From contig NW_022985070.1 in the NCBI RefSeq assembly GCF_010015585.1, positions 744,001-808,000 of the forward strand: DNA of 64,000 bases, in the 5' to 3' direction. The notes under the pieces are model-generated. The model worked only from the letters and a program-made list of their open reading frames with translations. It did no database searches and was not told where the DNA came from. Positions 34,464 through 45,441 of the stretch are shown here, piece by piece. A program made the translations under genes and the position numbers. Position 1 is the stretch's first letter; every line of letters starts with the position of its first letter. The DNA comes from Eremomyces bilateralis CBS 781.70 (taxonomy: Eukaryota; Ascomycota; Dothideomycetes; Eremomycetales; Eremomycetaceae).

Positions 34464-37115
34464 ATGGGTTACGACAAGACTGACGAGCTCTGCATCAACA
34501 CCATCCGGACCCTCGCCGTGAGTTACCCCCCATATCCCCCCACCTTCGTCACTGGTCGAAGTGATTTTTGCCCGATCTCGCTCTACACACACCGTCCACC
34601 TCGTTTGATCGTAGAGACGAACCTCAATTGCTAACCGCGATGCCTTTGTTCAGGTCGATGCCACCTTCCAGGCCAATTCAGGCCATCCGGGCGCCCCGAT
34701 GGGCATGGCTCCGGTGGCCCACGTCCTGTTCAACAAATTCATGACCTTCAACCCCAAAAATCCCGACTGGGTGAACCGCGATCGTTTCGTTCTCTCGTAC
34801 GTTGTGGCCCCATTTCCTTTTCCCCCATTTCCTATCCATCTCCGGTGCTGGGAGGACGGGTGGAGCGTGCGGGACCACCGCGGAGGAGCTGTCTCCGTCG
34901 CATTTTGAAGCTGCAGAATCTCCGCGGGCGTTCACAACGGCTCCACTTTCGCATGTCGGTTTTGCTTTTGCAATGGCGGCTTGATTGGTCGCATGCGAGC
35001 CTAGGCAGCTTCGCGACGATCATCGTGACCTCTTATCTTTGCATTTTTGGAGATGTGAGCCGCTTCGTTAACAGATATCGCACAGAAACGGTCACGGCTG
35101 CATGCTTCAGTATGCGCTGCTCCACCTGTTCGGCTATGGTGTCAGCATTAACGACTTGAAGAACTTCCGAGTAAGTTCTGGGCGCGATTAAGCGGAGAAA
35201 CCTTCCACAGAAAAGGGTCTAATGAGATTATAGCAAGTCGACAGCATCACTCCCGGCCATCCAGAGGCACATGACACCCCGGGTGTTGAAGTGACCACTG
35301 GTCCCCTTGGTCAAGGCTTCGGGAACGCCGTTGGCCTCGCCATTGCCCAACAGCATACCGCGGCCGTGTTCAACAAGCCCGGTTTCGATCTCATCACCAA
35401 CCACACCTATGTTTTCTTCGGCGATGGATGTGCTATGGAGGGTGTTTCCAGCGAGGCTGCCAGCATGGCGGGTCATTTGCAGCTGGGCAACTTGATTGCC
35501 ATCTATGACGACAACCACATCTCCATCGGTTAGTAGTCTCGTTCACAAGGATTCCAGTATGCGTACTGACCACCCTTGACAGATGGCGACACTGCTTGCG
35601 CCTTCACGGAGGACGTCCTGAAGCGATTTGAAGCCTACGGCTGGCACACACTGACGGTCGAGAAGGGTGATACTGATTACCAGGGTATCGAGGAGGCAAT
35701 CCGCCAGGCCAAGGCAGTCACGGACAAGCCTTCCGTCATCAAGCTGAGGACCACGATTGGGTTCGGCTCCAAGCTCGAGGGCACTGGTGGCGTGCACGGC
35801 AATCCCTTGAAGGCCGATGATGCTAAGCAGGTGAAGCAGAAGTTCGGGTTCAATCCGGACGAGATGTTCGTCGTTCCCCAGGAGGTCTACGACAGGTATA
35901 ACAAGCACGCTGCTGAGGGTGCTGCCGCCGAAGAGGAGTGGAAGGCGTTGTTCGCGAAGTACGGACAGGAACACAAGGATCTCCACACCGATTTCGCACG
36001 CCGCTTGACCGGAGACCTCCCGGAGGGATGGCAAACCAAGCTCCCCGTCTACAAGCCCAGCGATGCCCCCGTTGCGTCCCGAAAGCTTTCCGAGGCGGTC
36101 CTGGAAGCCATCCACGACACCGTCCCTGAGCTGCTCTCCGGTTCAGCCGATTTGACTGGATCGAACAACACACGGTGGAAGAACGCCGTCGACTTCCAGC
36201 CTCCAAGCACCAAGCTGGGCGACTGGAGCGGTCGGTATCTGCGGTACGGTGTGCGCGAGCATGCCATGGCCGCGGCGATGAATGGACTGGCGGCATACGG
36301 CACCATCATCCCTGCTGCCGGTACTTTCCTGAACTTCGTTTCGTACGCCGCCGGTGCCGTCCGTCTGTCGGCTCTTTCCCACCGCCGCGTCATCTACATC
36401 GCCACCCACGACTCGATCGGTCTGGGAGAGGACGGCCCGACCCATCAACCCATCGAGACGCTCGCTCACTTCCGAGCCCTCCCCAACATGATGGTGTGGC
36501 GTCCGGCGGACGGCAACGAGACCAGCGCCGCATACTACATGGCGTTGACCAGCAAGGGCACCCCCAGCATCATCGCCCTGACCCGCCAAAACCTGCCGCA
36601 TCTCGAGAACTCGACCATCGAAGGTGCCAGCAAGGGCGGTTACGTCCTCAAGGAGGACAAAGACGCCGCCATCACCCTGGTCTCCACTGGCTCGGAGGTG
36701 TCCATCTGCATGGAGACCGTCAAGTTCCTCGCCGAGAAGGGCGTCAAGTCCCGCGTCGTGTCCATGCCCTGCACGGAGATCTTCGACGCGCAGCCGAAGG
36801 AGTACAAGATCAGCGTCATCCGCGCCGGCATCCCGGCGTTGAGCGTCGAGGTCATGAGCACCCTGGGCTGGGAGAAGTACAGCCACGAGCAGTTCGGACT
36901 GAACCGGTTCGGCGCCAGTGGACCGTACAAGCAGGTTTACGAGGTATGTTCCAGAATAGACGACCTGAGGGACTCTTACCATGTACTGACTTGACTAGAA
37001 ATTCGAGTTCACGCCCGCGGGTATCGCGAAGCGTGCGCTTGCGACTATTGAGTTCTACAAGGATGTCAAGCCGCTCCGCTCTCCGGTCGACCGGGCTTTC
37101 CAGCAGCTGATATAA
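34464..37115 (+). CDS. tktA: Transketolase
   Basis: Six exons, 34464-34517, 34654-34796, 35086-35170, 35234-35528, 35583-36943 and 36999-37115, give 684 residues. The N-terminal thiamine-diphosphate domain shows [18 protein letters not shown], the cofactor signature [19 protein letters not shown] (about residue 157) and [10 protein letters not shown]. The pyrimidine domain has RYGVREHAM with the catalytic Glu and [19 protein letters not shown] (about residue 470). A C-terminal domain follows ([20 protein letters not shown]). It transfers two-carbon ketol units between sugar phosphates in the non-oxidative pentose phosphate pathway in the cytosol. Length matches fungal orthologues. All introns are GT-AG; the third intervening sequence (34797-35085) is 289 nt. 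No peroxisomal C-terminal signal is seen in either the spliced or the intron-retained end. Confidence 0.97.
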
Positions 37116-37386
37116 GATAGACGTTAGCTGGGTGCTGTGACGAAATACAGGTACTGTGCGTAGCCGCCAAGGCGAGGGGGATGAATGATATTTGTTCATC
37201 GGAAAATGCTGCAGCAGGACGTAGGGTGAAATTCCCATGCCCTCGACTAATACGCCGGTCGTTCCGGGCGATCAACATACGTGAATAGAGTTGATATGTT
37301 ACAATCAAAATGTTCGTTCTCGATCCCTCGCTCCTGTAGGCCCTCTATAAACCCGTGCACTTCGTCTCACACCCCCACCCAGCCCT

Positions 37387-37886
37387 TTATTTATCCGTCT
37401 CATCATCCCCCACCCCCAACGCCACCAAAAACCGACTCACGCAATTATATGCCGCCACCACCGCCGTCACTTCCACCACCTCCCGCTCCTCACACAGCCC
37501 CTGCAACCCCTCGAACACCTCCTGCGGCACCGCCACGCTCTTCGTCATCGCATCCGTATACCGAAACACCGCCCTCAGCTTCGCATCCGGCAGCTCGGCC
37601 TCCCCTGGCACGACGAACGCGTCTAGCCGCAGCACGGCCTCGAGCGTCTCCTTCGGGGTGTCCGGCAGCGCGTCGGTCAGGAGGGGGAAGTGGTGCCCGT
37701 ATTCGTAGTCCGCGCCGTTGAGGATCGCGATGCGGCAGATGGCGAGCTCGCGGGGGGCGGCAGCGAGCGAGGTGGTTTGCGTGCGGATGGCGCCCATGAA
37801 GGAGTTCCTGTAGTCAGGAAAGGAGGCGTCGTTAGTTGGGATTCATGTGGGGGGTGGGGGGACGTACCAGCCATCGGCGACGGGGG
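37387..37886 (-). CDS. Carboxymuconolactone-decarboxylase/AhpD-like protein, 5' part lost in gap
   Basis: The last coding exon is 37807-37387. A 60-nt intron (37867-37808, GTACGT...CTACAG) connects it to an upstream exon of which only 19 bases (37886-37868) are visible before the N run. Joined, they read PVADGW then NSFMGAIRTQTTSLAAAPRELAICRIAILNGADYEY, the CMD/AhpD-like helical fold. Fungal relatives are often annotated as CMD-family or 4-carboxymuconolactone decarboxylase-like, but most lack proven activity. The CxxC of AhpD peroxidases is not evident in the visible part. The start and N-terminus lie inside the gap. The nearby transposon may sit in the promoter. Confidence 0.75.
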
Positions 37887-38701
37887 NNNNNNNNNNNNNN
37901 NNNNNNNNNNNNNNNNNNNNNNNNNNNNNNNNNNNNNNNNNNNNNNNNNNNNNNNNNNNNNNNNNNNNNNNNNNNNNNNNNNNNNNNNNNNNNNNNNNNN
38001 NNNNNNNNNNNNNNNNNNNNNNNNNNNNNNNNNNNNNNNNNNNNNNNNNNNNNNNNNNNNNNNNNNNNNNNNNNNNNNNNNNNNNNNNNNNNNNNNNNNN
38101 NNNNNNNNNNNNNNNNNNNNNNNNNNNNNNNNNNNNNNNNNNNNNNNNNNNNNNNNNNNNNNNNNNNNNNNNNNNNNNNNNNNNNNNNNNNNNNNNNNNN
38201 NNNNNNNNNNNNNNNNNNNNNNNNNNNNNNNNNNNNNNNNNNNNNNNNNNNNNNNNNNNNNNNNNNNNNNNNNNNNNNNNNNNNNNNNNNNNNNNNNNNN
38301 NNNNNNNNNNNNNNNNNNNNNNNNNNNNNNNNNNNNNNNNNNNNNNNNNNNNNNNNNNNNNNNNNNNNNNNNNNNNNNNNNNNNNNNNNNNNNNNNNNNN
38401 NNNNNNNNNNNNNNNNNNNNNNNNNNNNNNNNNNNNNNNNNNNNNNNNNNNNNNNNNNNNNNNNNNNNNNNNNNNNNNNNNNNNNNNNNNNNNNNNNNNN
38501 NNNNNNNNNNNNNNNNNNNNNNNNNNNNNNNNNNNNNNNNNNNNNNNNNNNNNNNNNNNNNNNNNNNNNNNNNNNNNNNNNNNNNNNNNNNNNNNNNNNN
38601 NNNNNNNNNNNNNNNNNNNNNNNNNNNNNNNNNNNNNNNNNNNNNNNNNNNNNNNNNNNNNNNNNNNNNNNNNNNNNNNNNNNNNNNNNNNNNNNNNNNN
38701 N
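37887..38701. other. Assembly gap (815 N)
   Basis: A run of N. Its right edge is exactly at the TA of the transposon's left terminal repeat, suggesting the assembler broke at the repeat boundary. The true length may differ. Confidence 0.99.
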
Positions 38702-38703
38702 TA

Positions 38704-38746
38704 ACGTAATCCACCAGCGAGTCGCCCAAACCACCGAGTCGCCCAC
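38704..38746 (+). repeat. Left terminal inverted repeat of transposon
   Basis: It begins ACGTAATCCACCAGCG and contains two direct copies of GAGTCGCCCA, probably transposase-binding half-sites. It matches the right repeat without mismatch. Confidence 0.93.
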
Positions 38747-38784
38747 TTCATCTCCGTAACAGCGATCATCACGATTTTTTCGCA

Positions 38785-40449
38785 ATGTCTCAACAACAGA
38801 GCCCTCAATTACCTTCAAATGAAGCTAGAATGAACCTAGCCATCCAGACTATCGAACAAGACCAAGTTCAATCAATTCGAGAAGCTGCAAAAGCTTACAA
38901 CGTCCCGTGGAGTACCTTACGTGACCGCCGCAACGGAATGACTGCACGAAGCGATTGTGTCCCGAATTCGAAAAAGCTCTCAAATATGGAAGAAAGGGTG
39001 ATTATCGACTACTGCCTCGATGTCGACGCGCGCGGATTTCAGCTCAATTACGATATGTTGCGAGATATAGCCAACAAGCTACTCAGCGATCGCGGTCAGG
39101 CTCACGTTGGTATCAATTGGCCTTCAAGATTCGTACAACGCGTTCCAGAGCTCAAAACACGTGTTAATCGAAAGTACGACTATAAAAGAGCCCTGAACGA
39201 AGATCCAGAGATTATTGGCGCGTGGTTTCGCCTCGTACGCAACGTGAAGGCAAAATACGGTATCCTGGATGAAGATACATACAACTTTGATGAAGTTGGC
39301 TTTCAAATGGGCGTAATCGGGACGCGCATGGTCATCACGGGTACCGAACGACGTCAGACTCCAAAAACCTTGCAGCCAGGCAATACAGAATGGGTGACAT
39401 CGATCATTGCTGCCAGCGCGCAAGGTTGGATTGTCCCACCCTTCATCATCTTCAAAAGCGCTCGACATTACAATACCTGGTACGAGGCGATTGCGGATAG
39501 GCCTGATTGGGTTCTATCAGTTAGCGAGAAGGGCTGGACGTCCCTTGAGCATGGATTTGAGTGGTTAAAGCATTTTAATCGCTTCACAGAAGACCGTACG
39601 ACTGGCGCCTATCGGCTTCTGATTATGGATGGCCATAACAGCCATGACACTATCCAATTCCAGGATTTCTGCAAGGACCAGAAGATTATTACTCTCTGCA
39701 TGCCTTCGCATTCATCTCATTTGCTACAACCCCTCGACGTTGGCTGTTTTGGGCCATTAAAGCGCGCGTATAGCAAGGAGATTGAGGACTTTATCCGGTG
39801 CCGCATCAACCACATCACGAAAGAGGACTTTTTACCTGCTTTCAAGACCGCCTTCGAAAAAGCAATTGCTACGGAGAATATCCAGGGCGCCTTCAAAGGC
39901 GCAGGATTAGTGCCTTTCGATCCAGAAGCTGTTATTTCAAAGCTTGATGTCCGATTACAGACCCCGACGCCATTACCAGAGATCACTCAATGGGAGTCGC
40001 AAACACCACGCAACGTCGCTGAAATAAGGTCCCAAACAGAGTACATACGACAGCGCCTTCAAAGAGATCAAAATACCTCCCCAACACCGCTTTTAGAAAG
40101 CTTTTCAAGCCTTGAAAAGGGTGTTCAAATGGTCGCGCACGGAGCTTCAATCATGGAGGTCGAGATAGGAAAGCTTCGGAAGGCAAACGAGACGCTATCA
40201 AAGCGCAAACAACGCAAAAAAAAGGTGCTTAAGGGCGCTAATACGCGCTCAATTACTGATGGGCTTGAATTAGCTGTACAACGTCGGGATCAAGATATAA
40301 TCAGTGAAAATGGTACTTCTAATGACGTTCCCGCAAGGCGCCAGCGACGTTGCGGACGCTGTCGCGAGCCAGGACATCGCGTTGAGACCTGTACAATGCC
40401 TCAATTAGCTATACCAGAAAACGTAGATCCTAGCCTACTTCCTAATTAA
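38785..40449 (+). CDS. Fot1/pogo-like DDE transposase
   Basis: One exon of 554 residues. An N-terminal psq/CENP-B helix-turn-helix is present: SIREAAKAYNVPWSTLRDR. A second CENP-B-type DNA-binding region (VIIDYCLDVDARGFQLNYDM, with RFVQRVPELKTRVNRKYD) follows. The DDE domain has Asp169 in NFDEVGFQMG, Asp282 in LIMDGHNSH and Asp318 in LLQPLDVGCFGPLK. The spacing of 35 residues between the last two gives the DD35D pattern of Fot1/pogo. At the C-terminus, CGRCREPGHRVETC (from residue 523) is a CCHC zinc knuckle, C-x2-C-x4-H-x4-C. The protein excises and reinserts the element at TA sites. All expected residues are present, so it may be functional. Confidence 0.93.
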   Translation: MSQQQSPQLPSNEARMNLAIQTIEQDQVQSIREAAKAYNVPWSTLRDRRNGMTARSDCVPNSKKLSNMEERVIIDYCLDVDARGFQLNYDMLRDIANKLLSDRGQAHVGINWPSRFVQRVPELKTRVNRKYDYKRALNEDPEIIGAWFRLVRNVKAKYGILDEDTYNFDEVGFQMGVIGTRMVITGTERRQTPKTLQPGNTEWVTSIIAASAQGWIVPPFIIFKSARHYNTWYEAIADRPDWVLSVSEKGWTSLEHGFEWLKHFNRFTEDRTTGAYRLLIMDGHNSHDTIQFQDFCKDQKIITLCMPSHSSHLLQPLDVGCFGPLKRAYSKEIEDFIRCRINHITKEDFLPAFKTAFEKAIATENIQGAFKGAGLVPFDPEAVISKLDVRLQTPTPLPEITQWESQTPRNVAEIRSQTEYIRQRLQRDQNTSPTPLLESFSSLEKGVQMVAHGASIMEVEIGKLRKANETLSKRKQRKKKVLKGANTRSITDGLELAVQRRDQDIISENGTSNDVPARRQRRCGRCREPGHRVETCTMPQLAIPENVDPSLLPN

Positions 40450-40506
40450 TAAATTGCTTCAGTAGTTGTTGAGATATTCAGGTTACGGTAGTGGGCCACG
40501 GTTGAG

Positions 40507-40549
40507 GTGGGCGACTCGGTGGTTTGGGCGACTCGCTGGTGGATTACGT
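40507..40549 (-). repeat. Right terminal inverted repeat of transposon
   Basis: It is the exact reverse complement of the left repeat, ending GGATTACGT followed by TA. Confidence 0.93.
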
Positions 40550-40570
40550 TAGTTAAGTTAAGTTAAGTTA
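40549..40570. repeat. Short GTTAA tandem repeat flanking transposon
   Basis: Directly after the right terminal repeat comes GTTAG then about three copies of GTTAA. It may be an outer part of the element end or a pre-existing microsatellite. The remaining bases to 41042 contain the promoter of the SET gene and nothing else recognised. Confidence 0.6.
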
Positions 40571-41042
40571 GTGCTGGTTCAGTTTGTTTCTTCCACAGCA
40601 GATGCCTATAGTTCTCATCAGCATAACCCCAAAATTGTTGGTATGTGCCATCATTGCGATTGCTTAGTGATGCTGGCAGTTAATGACATGGGCTTGCATT
40701 CATACAGCGTGGTTCAAGAAGAATGTTTGGACTGAACCGCGCTGGAGATGCATGCACAGCAAATCCGGTCAGACTTCATCTGCATCATGGATGGTGCCTT
40801 GGTATACCAAATATCTGGATATACACCATGGCGGTTGCTATTGTTGCGGTAATTCCTTCATGAAATTCCTTCATGGTTAGCCGCATGAAGCAGGTACAAC
40901 GCCGGAGCATTACGTTCGTGTCTATTTTCCCAACTCGTCTCGGTCCCTCAAGGAAAGTTTCGATCGTTTTCATTCATTGCTTTCCTTCGTTAGTCTCGAG
41001 TCGATTATACTTAGTCTTATCAATCCACAGCCTTCATCTACC

Positions 41043-42805
41043 ATGTCCGTCAAAGGAACCGTCCATATGTCAATGGTGCAGCCATTGAAGCCCCATATTC
41101 CAACCCCAGTTCGATGCATTATCGAGAACACGGTGGTTTCCGTCAGTCGAATCTTCGTGGATGAATCCTCCCTCATCGGAAAGATACGCGGATATGGCTT
41201 GTTTACTACGGACAAGATCGCTGCGTACACCGATGTCTTCCGCACGTCCAATCCGGCAACATGGTGTGTCATGCCCCAAGTCTTCAAACAAGCCTGCGAC
41301 AACTGCTTCGCCGATAGAGCGAGAGACGTCGGGCAACTGGACTACCAACTGGATCCGACTAATAAAATGCAACCACTTATCCCGTGCGATGGCTGCAAGA
41401 GGGTATATTACTGCGATGATGTGAGTCGGTGCTCCCATATTTGAAGGAATCCAACTGAGAGTTCCGGCCACAGTTCTGCCGGAGGGCGGCTTGGGACAAC
41501 CATCACAAGCGAGAGTGTCAGTACTTCCAAGAGGAGAGATGGAAATGGATTTGCGTCAACCAGTTCGCGAAGCTCGCACGATTGGTGATGCGCTTATACT
41601 CCTCCGAGGCATCAGAAGAACAAATATTTGCGCTAAGGGGCCAGCTGCCAATGCACCCGAGCCGCTTGCAACGTTACTTAAAGAATCCTATTTTCACCCA
41701 AACCATACGCATTTTGACTGAGACGATGGCTCACCTTTGCCGAGCTGAGGGGCGGCTTCCACTTTCTTGGCAAGACTGCACAAGATTGGCCATCAGAGTG
41801 AGATCAAGTTTGCGTTTCGACCGAAAACCGAAGCTGATCATTGTGAAGCTGGACAGCTTGGTCCGCCTCTACAGGCTATCGCCGTGCCACCAATTCCATA
41901 TGACTTATCGGATTGACCTCACCATGATTTATGTCTGTCACTCATGCGATCCGAACTGCCACTACTTCGTCAATGGGAAGGAGTTGGTTCTTCGAACTCT
42001 AAAACCCATCCAGCCTGGAGAACAGTTGACAGCTTCACTCATCGTGAGGGCAGAGTTGTCGGCGGTCGACCGAACCGGTTTCTTGGCCAGTGAAGTAAAC
42101 CAACCTTGCGAATGTGAGTCATCGGGTGATTATCTCTCAACCCTTCCGTTAACCTTCACAGGTTCAAAATGCATTGAGGAGTACTTCTCTTCGCTTTCGC
42201 CGGCATCCACGGCCTTACAAACCCTCAGTAATATCCTCCGCAATCCTGCCCTCGATGGTCCAACTACGTTGGCAGCCGACGCATGGCGACCACTGAGGGG
42301 CCGTGTATGGGACTTTGCCCTTGGAACATATCATTTCCAAGAAGCGTTTGAACTGGTTGCGCGGATCACCACGTGGGCCTACTTTTGTGCCCCGCCATTC
42401 GAAGAGCACCCTCATCGAGTGTATCCTCTTATCGTCGTCTGTTTAGCACTGAATGGGGCACTGCGCTATGCCCTCTCTCCAGCGAGCCCCAGAGGGTCAT
42501 TTGGATTGAAGGAAGCCGTCGGGGAAGACGATTTGGGGTGTGCGCTCTCGGATTGTTGCACTCAAGCGATCAACGACGGAAAAAATATTTTCGGTCCGGA
42601 TTGCTACCCATTCAGGAAGCTGGAAGACATGTTCGGGCTGTTTTACGTCCGAAATGCGAAACAGACGACCTACGAAGAGTTCCTCTTCGAGTTTCGTGCC
42701 AAATACCCGGCTCTGATCAAGTGGTGTAGCGATGCCGCTGTGGATAATGCGGAGCGCTTTGAGCAGTGGTTGACGATGGTTCCGCTCCTTTTTGAAAATC
42801 ACTAA
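41043..42805 (+). CDS. MYND zinc finger / SET-domain protein (SMYD-like)
   Basis: Modelled exons 41043-41420, 41474-42113 and 42162-42805 give 553 residues. Splicing of intron one reconstructs a MYND finger: CDNC, then CDGC, YYC, FCRRAAWDNHHKREC. Intron two joins NQPCE to CSKCIEEYF, the post-SET-like cysteine cluster. The split SET plan, an N-terminal SET part (IRGYGLFTTDKIAAY), MYND, then a SET core and a helical C-terminus, is that of SMYD lysine methyltransferases. In the core the usual NHSC is CHSC (YVCHSCDPNCHYF), losing the Asn that contacts the cofactor. The stretch just before (about 41800-41920) reads poorly against the family, so an unrecognised intron or decay there is possible. 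Transcript data would settle it. Confidence 0.72.
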
Positions 42806-43936
42806 TCCCGCAAGGCCAAAGCCGTTGGTTGACACTCATGTACTGCCCATCATTCGCTAAGATCCACCTCAAGAAAGCAGACAGCGAATTTCACATGCAG
42901 TTCCCATTCATCTCAGAGAGACTCGGTCAGACGAGTGTACGTACTGGTAACCGGTCTGTTCAGATACGTTTCGAGTCAGTGATCCAACTGGTGCAGCCGG
43001 GCAACGAACTGCCAACGCATGCTCCGTTATCACAACTAATCCGTTAATCTCCAAAAAGTGCCAAGTTTCGACGAGCCAACGGTGGATTGGATCCCGGCTG
43101 GTGAGTGGTGCCCGTGATTGCGTGTGTGGGCGTCTGTGTCCTTCTCCACAAAGTCTTTGCTTCTTCCCCGCATTCCCCTTTCGCGCATCGGCGGCCATCG
43201 ACCTGGTTTTGTCCTGTCATCCAACGCCTCGCTCGACTGTGGGGCGCAACAAGAAATGATGGGATGAAACCTCAGTCATTTTCTACCGAATTTGCTCATT
43301 CATTATTAATGCGTGTCCAATGGTTTCCTATGAACGACTCTCCCATTGGACGGCACCATTTCCAAACGTTAAACCTCCAGGGTGACACCTGGAATCCCTC
43401 ATCTATCACGCTCTGTATAATGAAACTCGGAGGGCTCGGTAGTCGGTAGCCTTCTATGCGCTTCCTATGCCCTATTCTATAGGCATACTTCGCCAACAGA
43501 CTATTGCGATATTTATCCGTTTCATATCGACTTCTTGGCCTGGAGTTTGTTCCATTTCCGCCTGTCAGCGTGTCAGATCGCTGGTTGGCTCCCGTTGCGT
43601 CCCACCTGTATTGGCCTGTGCCTCTCGCGGGCTATATCTGAAACTTGGCGAAGTCTATTCACGCTTGGAACACTAGAAGCCTCGTTAGAATCCCATTGCT
43701 ACTAGGTTTACACATGCTTTCCAAGATTCCTTTATTGCTCTACCGTTCTGAGCGGCCCTACTTCCCGTTTTGACTTATGTTCATTTATCTATGTTATCTA
43801 TGAATCGACCCCGCCACGCATGTTCTTTGGGACCCGTCGTATATCGTAATCGTTTGTTCCTGCACGGTTGATCCGCAATAAAGCCAGCCGGTAACTTCAC
43901 CTGAAAAGTGGTTTCTTCTGCAGAAGTTCGTGGGCC
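42806..43936. other. Intergenic, 1.1 kb
   Basis: It lies between the SET gene and the Zn2Cys6 gene. Only short frames without bias are present, and no repeat or RNA gene was recognised. Confidence 0.55.
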
Positions 43937-45441
43937 ATGTCGTCGAAACGATCGCATAAGAAGTCAAAGAATGGTTGCAAGACGTGTAGGCAGAGGAAGA
44001 TCAAGGTGAGCCATTTTACATCTGCCCTGTCGAATATCCGTTCGGATGAATTGGGAGCAGAGAATATGTTGTCATTGGCTTCTTACGAGCTCCAATCGAG
44101 TTCAACGTATAGCGGCAGTCTGAGCGGCATGGCTTACCAACGACAACACAGTGCGATGAGACGAGACCAGTATGCCTACCATGTAGAAAACATCGAGTCC
44201 TGTGCCACTGGAATGGCCCAGATCAGTCACAAAACGACGCCTTAAGCCAACTTGAGCAGCAGGCCACATTATCATTCCAGTTCAACGACCCGGGGTCACC
44301 ACCATGGTTTGGGTATCCGGACCGGCCGATTCTAGAGCTGGAGCTGATAAACATCCATACCTATATTCACGCGACGGCTTCATCATCCTTTGAACCGCAA
44401 ATCCGCCGTCTCTGGGCATACGAGGTGCCCCAACGGGCTCTTCACTGTGATTATTTGATGAGCAGCATCCTCGGCTATGCCGCCTTCCACACGCATATTC
44501 ACAATCCCGGAAATATTCGCATGAAGCTGGCGGCGCATAACTACTTCGGCGATGCCGTGCGGAAGCTGAGCAAGGAGCTAGCGAACATCACGGAAAAGAA
44601 CGCCGGCCTGGTGTTCGCGGCGTCGACGATCATCGCGTTCCATTCCAGTATCCTGTGGCTTGATCCGTGTACTCGGAATGATCGATCCGGGTACGAGTTG
44701 CCCTTGCAATGGTTCCAGACAGGGCAGGGGGTGGGTGCTGTGGTCCGATCCGCGGGGAAATACATCGCGGGAACCCCGATTGGGCTACTGGTCGAGGGGC
44801 TCCCGCACAAGCAGCCGGAGTGCGAGCCAGTCGAGATGCTCGCGCCGCTGAAAGCAGTCTTTTTCCCGGAAACAACTCCAAAGAGTCCGGCGGAGGTCAA
44901 TCCGGACGATATGTGTCTTAACATGGTGTTTCGGTATATCGAATCGATGTACCGTGGGCTTCTGAAGGGCGAAGCGATCCGAATCACCCGGCGACGAATT
45001 CTGGTGTTTCCGACGATCCTGAGCCGGAGATACATCGATCTGCTGCGTGCGCATGATCCTCGCGCCCTAACCCTCCTGGCGTACTACTTCGCCGGCATGA
45101 AGGTCGTCGAGCAGCACTGGTGGATCAAAGGTCGCGCCGACCATGAGATCCTCGGCATCATCGATCTGTTGCCGCAGGAATGGCGGATGCAGTGTGTCTG
45201 GCCGTGCATTGTCGATCCACTGGAGTGGTTCGAAGCCGGGATACCCCTGTGCATCATCCGAATGGATGACGGGCAAGATGTCGGCGTGGTGTTTCTCCCC
45301 TTCGAAGCTGGCGGTGCGCAGGCGCAATTGGAGCAGTTCACCAAGCCGGACGTACCCGGCGTGGATGGCCCGGAGACGGTGGAGTCGGTGCGCGAAAGTC
45401 CAGAGGCACCGCGCCTGGGGCCGTTGACCACGTTCGCGTGA
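43937..45441 (+). CDS. Zn2Cys6 fungal-type transcription factor
   Basis: Exons 43937-44005 and 44152-45441 give 452 residues. The 146-nt intron interrupts the binuclear cluster itself: exon one ends NGCKTCRQRKIK and exon two starts CDETRPVCLPCRKHRVLC. The six ligands are Cys14, 17, 24, 31, 34 and 41 (C-x2-C-x6-C-x6-C-x2-C-x6-C). The remainder, with helices such as ILELELINIHTYIH and a long body containing DYLMSSILGYAAFH, is the alpha-helical regulatory domain seen in sterol-regulatory-like Zn2Cys6 proteins (the Upc2/Ecm22-like group resembles it loosely). Nothing in the neighbourhood indicates a controlled cluster. The targets are unknown. Confidence 0.88.

Larger units (their letters stand above)
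38702..40551 (+). mobile_element. Fot1/pogo-type DNA transposon (Tc1-mariner superfamily), apparently intact
   Basis: The element spans about 1.85 kb between perfect 45-bp inverted repeats (38702-38746 and 40507-40551, which include the terminal TA). A TA dinucleotide on each side (38702-38703 and 40550-40551) fits the Tc1/mariner target duplication, so the element proper would be 38704-40549. It carries one uninterrupted transposase gene. Identical repeats and an open frame suggest recent arrival. Its left flank is hidden by the gap, so the duplication cannot be fully proven. The terminal repeat may extend further, because the right flank continues as a short GTTAA repeat. Confidence 0.92.

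Noticed and set aside
36143-36982. 279-codon frame antisense to transketolase
   Set aside because: Same bias effect. The sense strand is unambiguous transketolase.
37677-38818. Several frames of over 280 codons across the gap
   Set aside because: They consist almost entirely of N. No real coding information.
41798-41874. Intron in the SET gene (GTGAGA...CTACAG)
   Set aside because: Its removal leads to an early stop in the downstream frame, so I kept the stretch as coding with low certainty.
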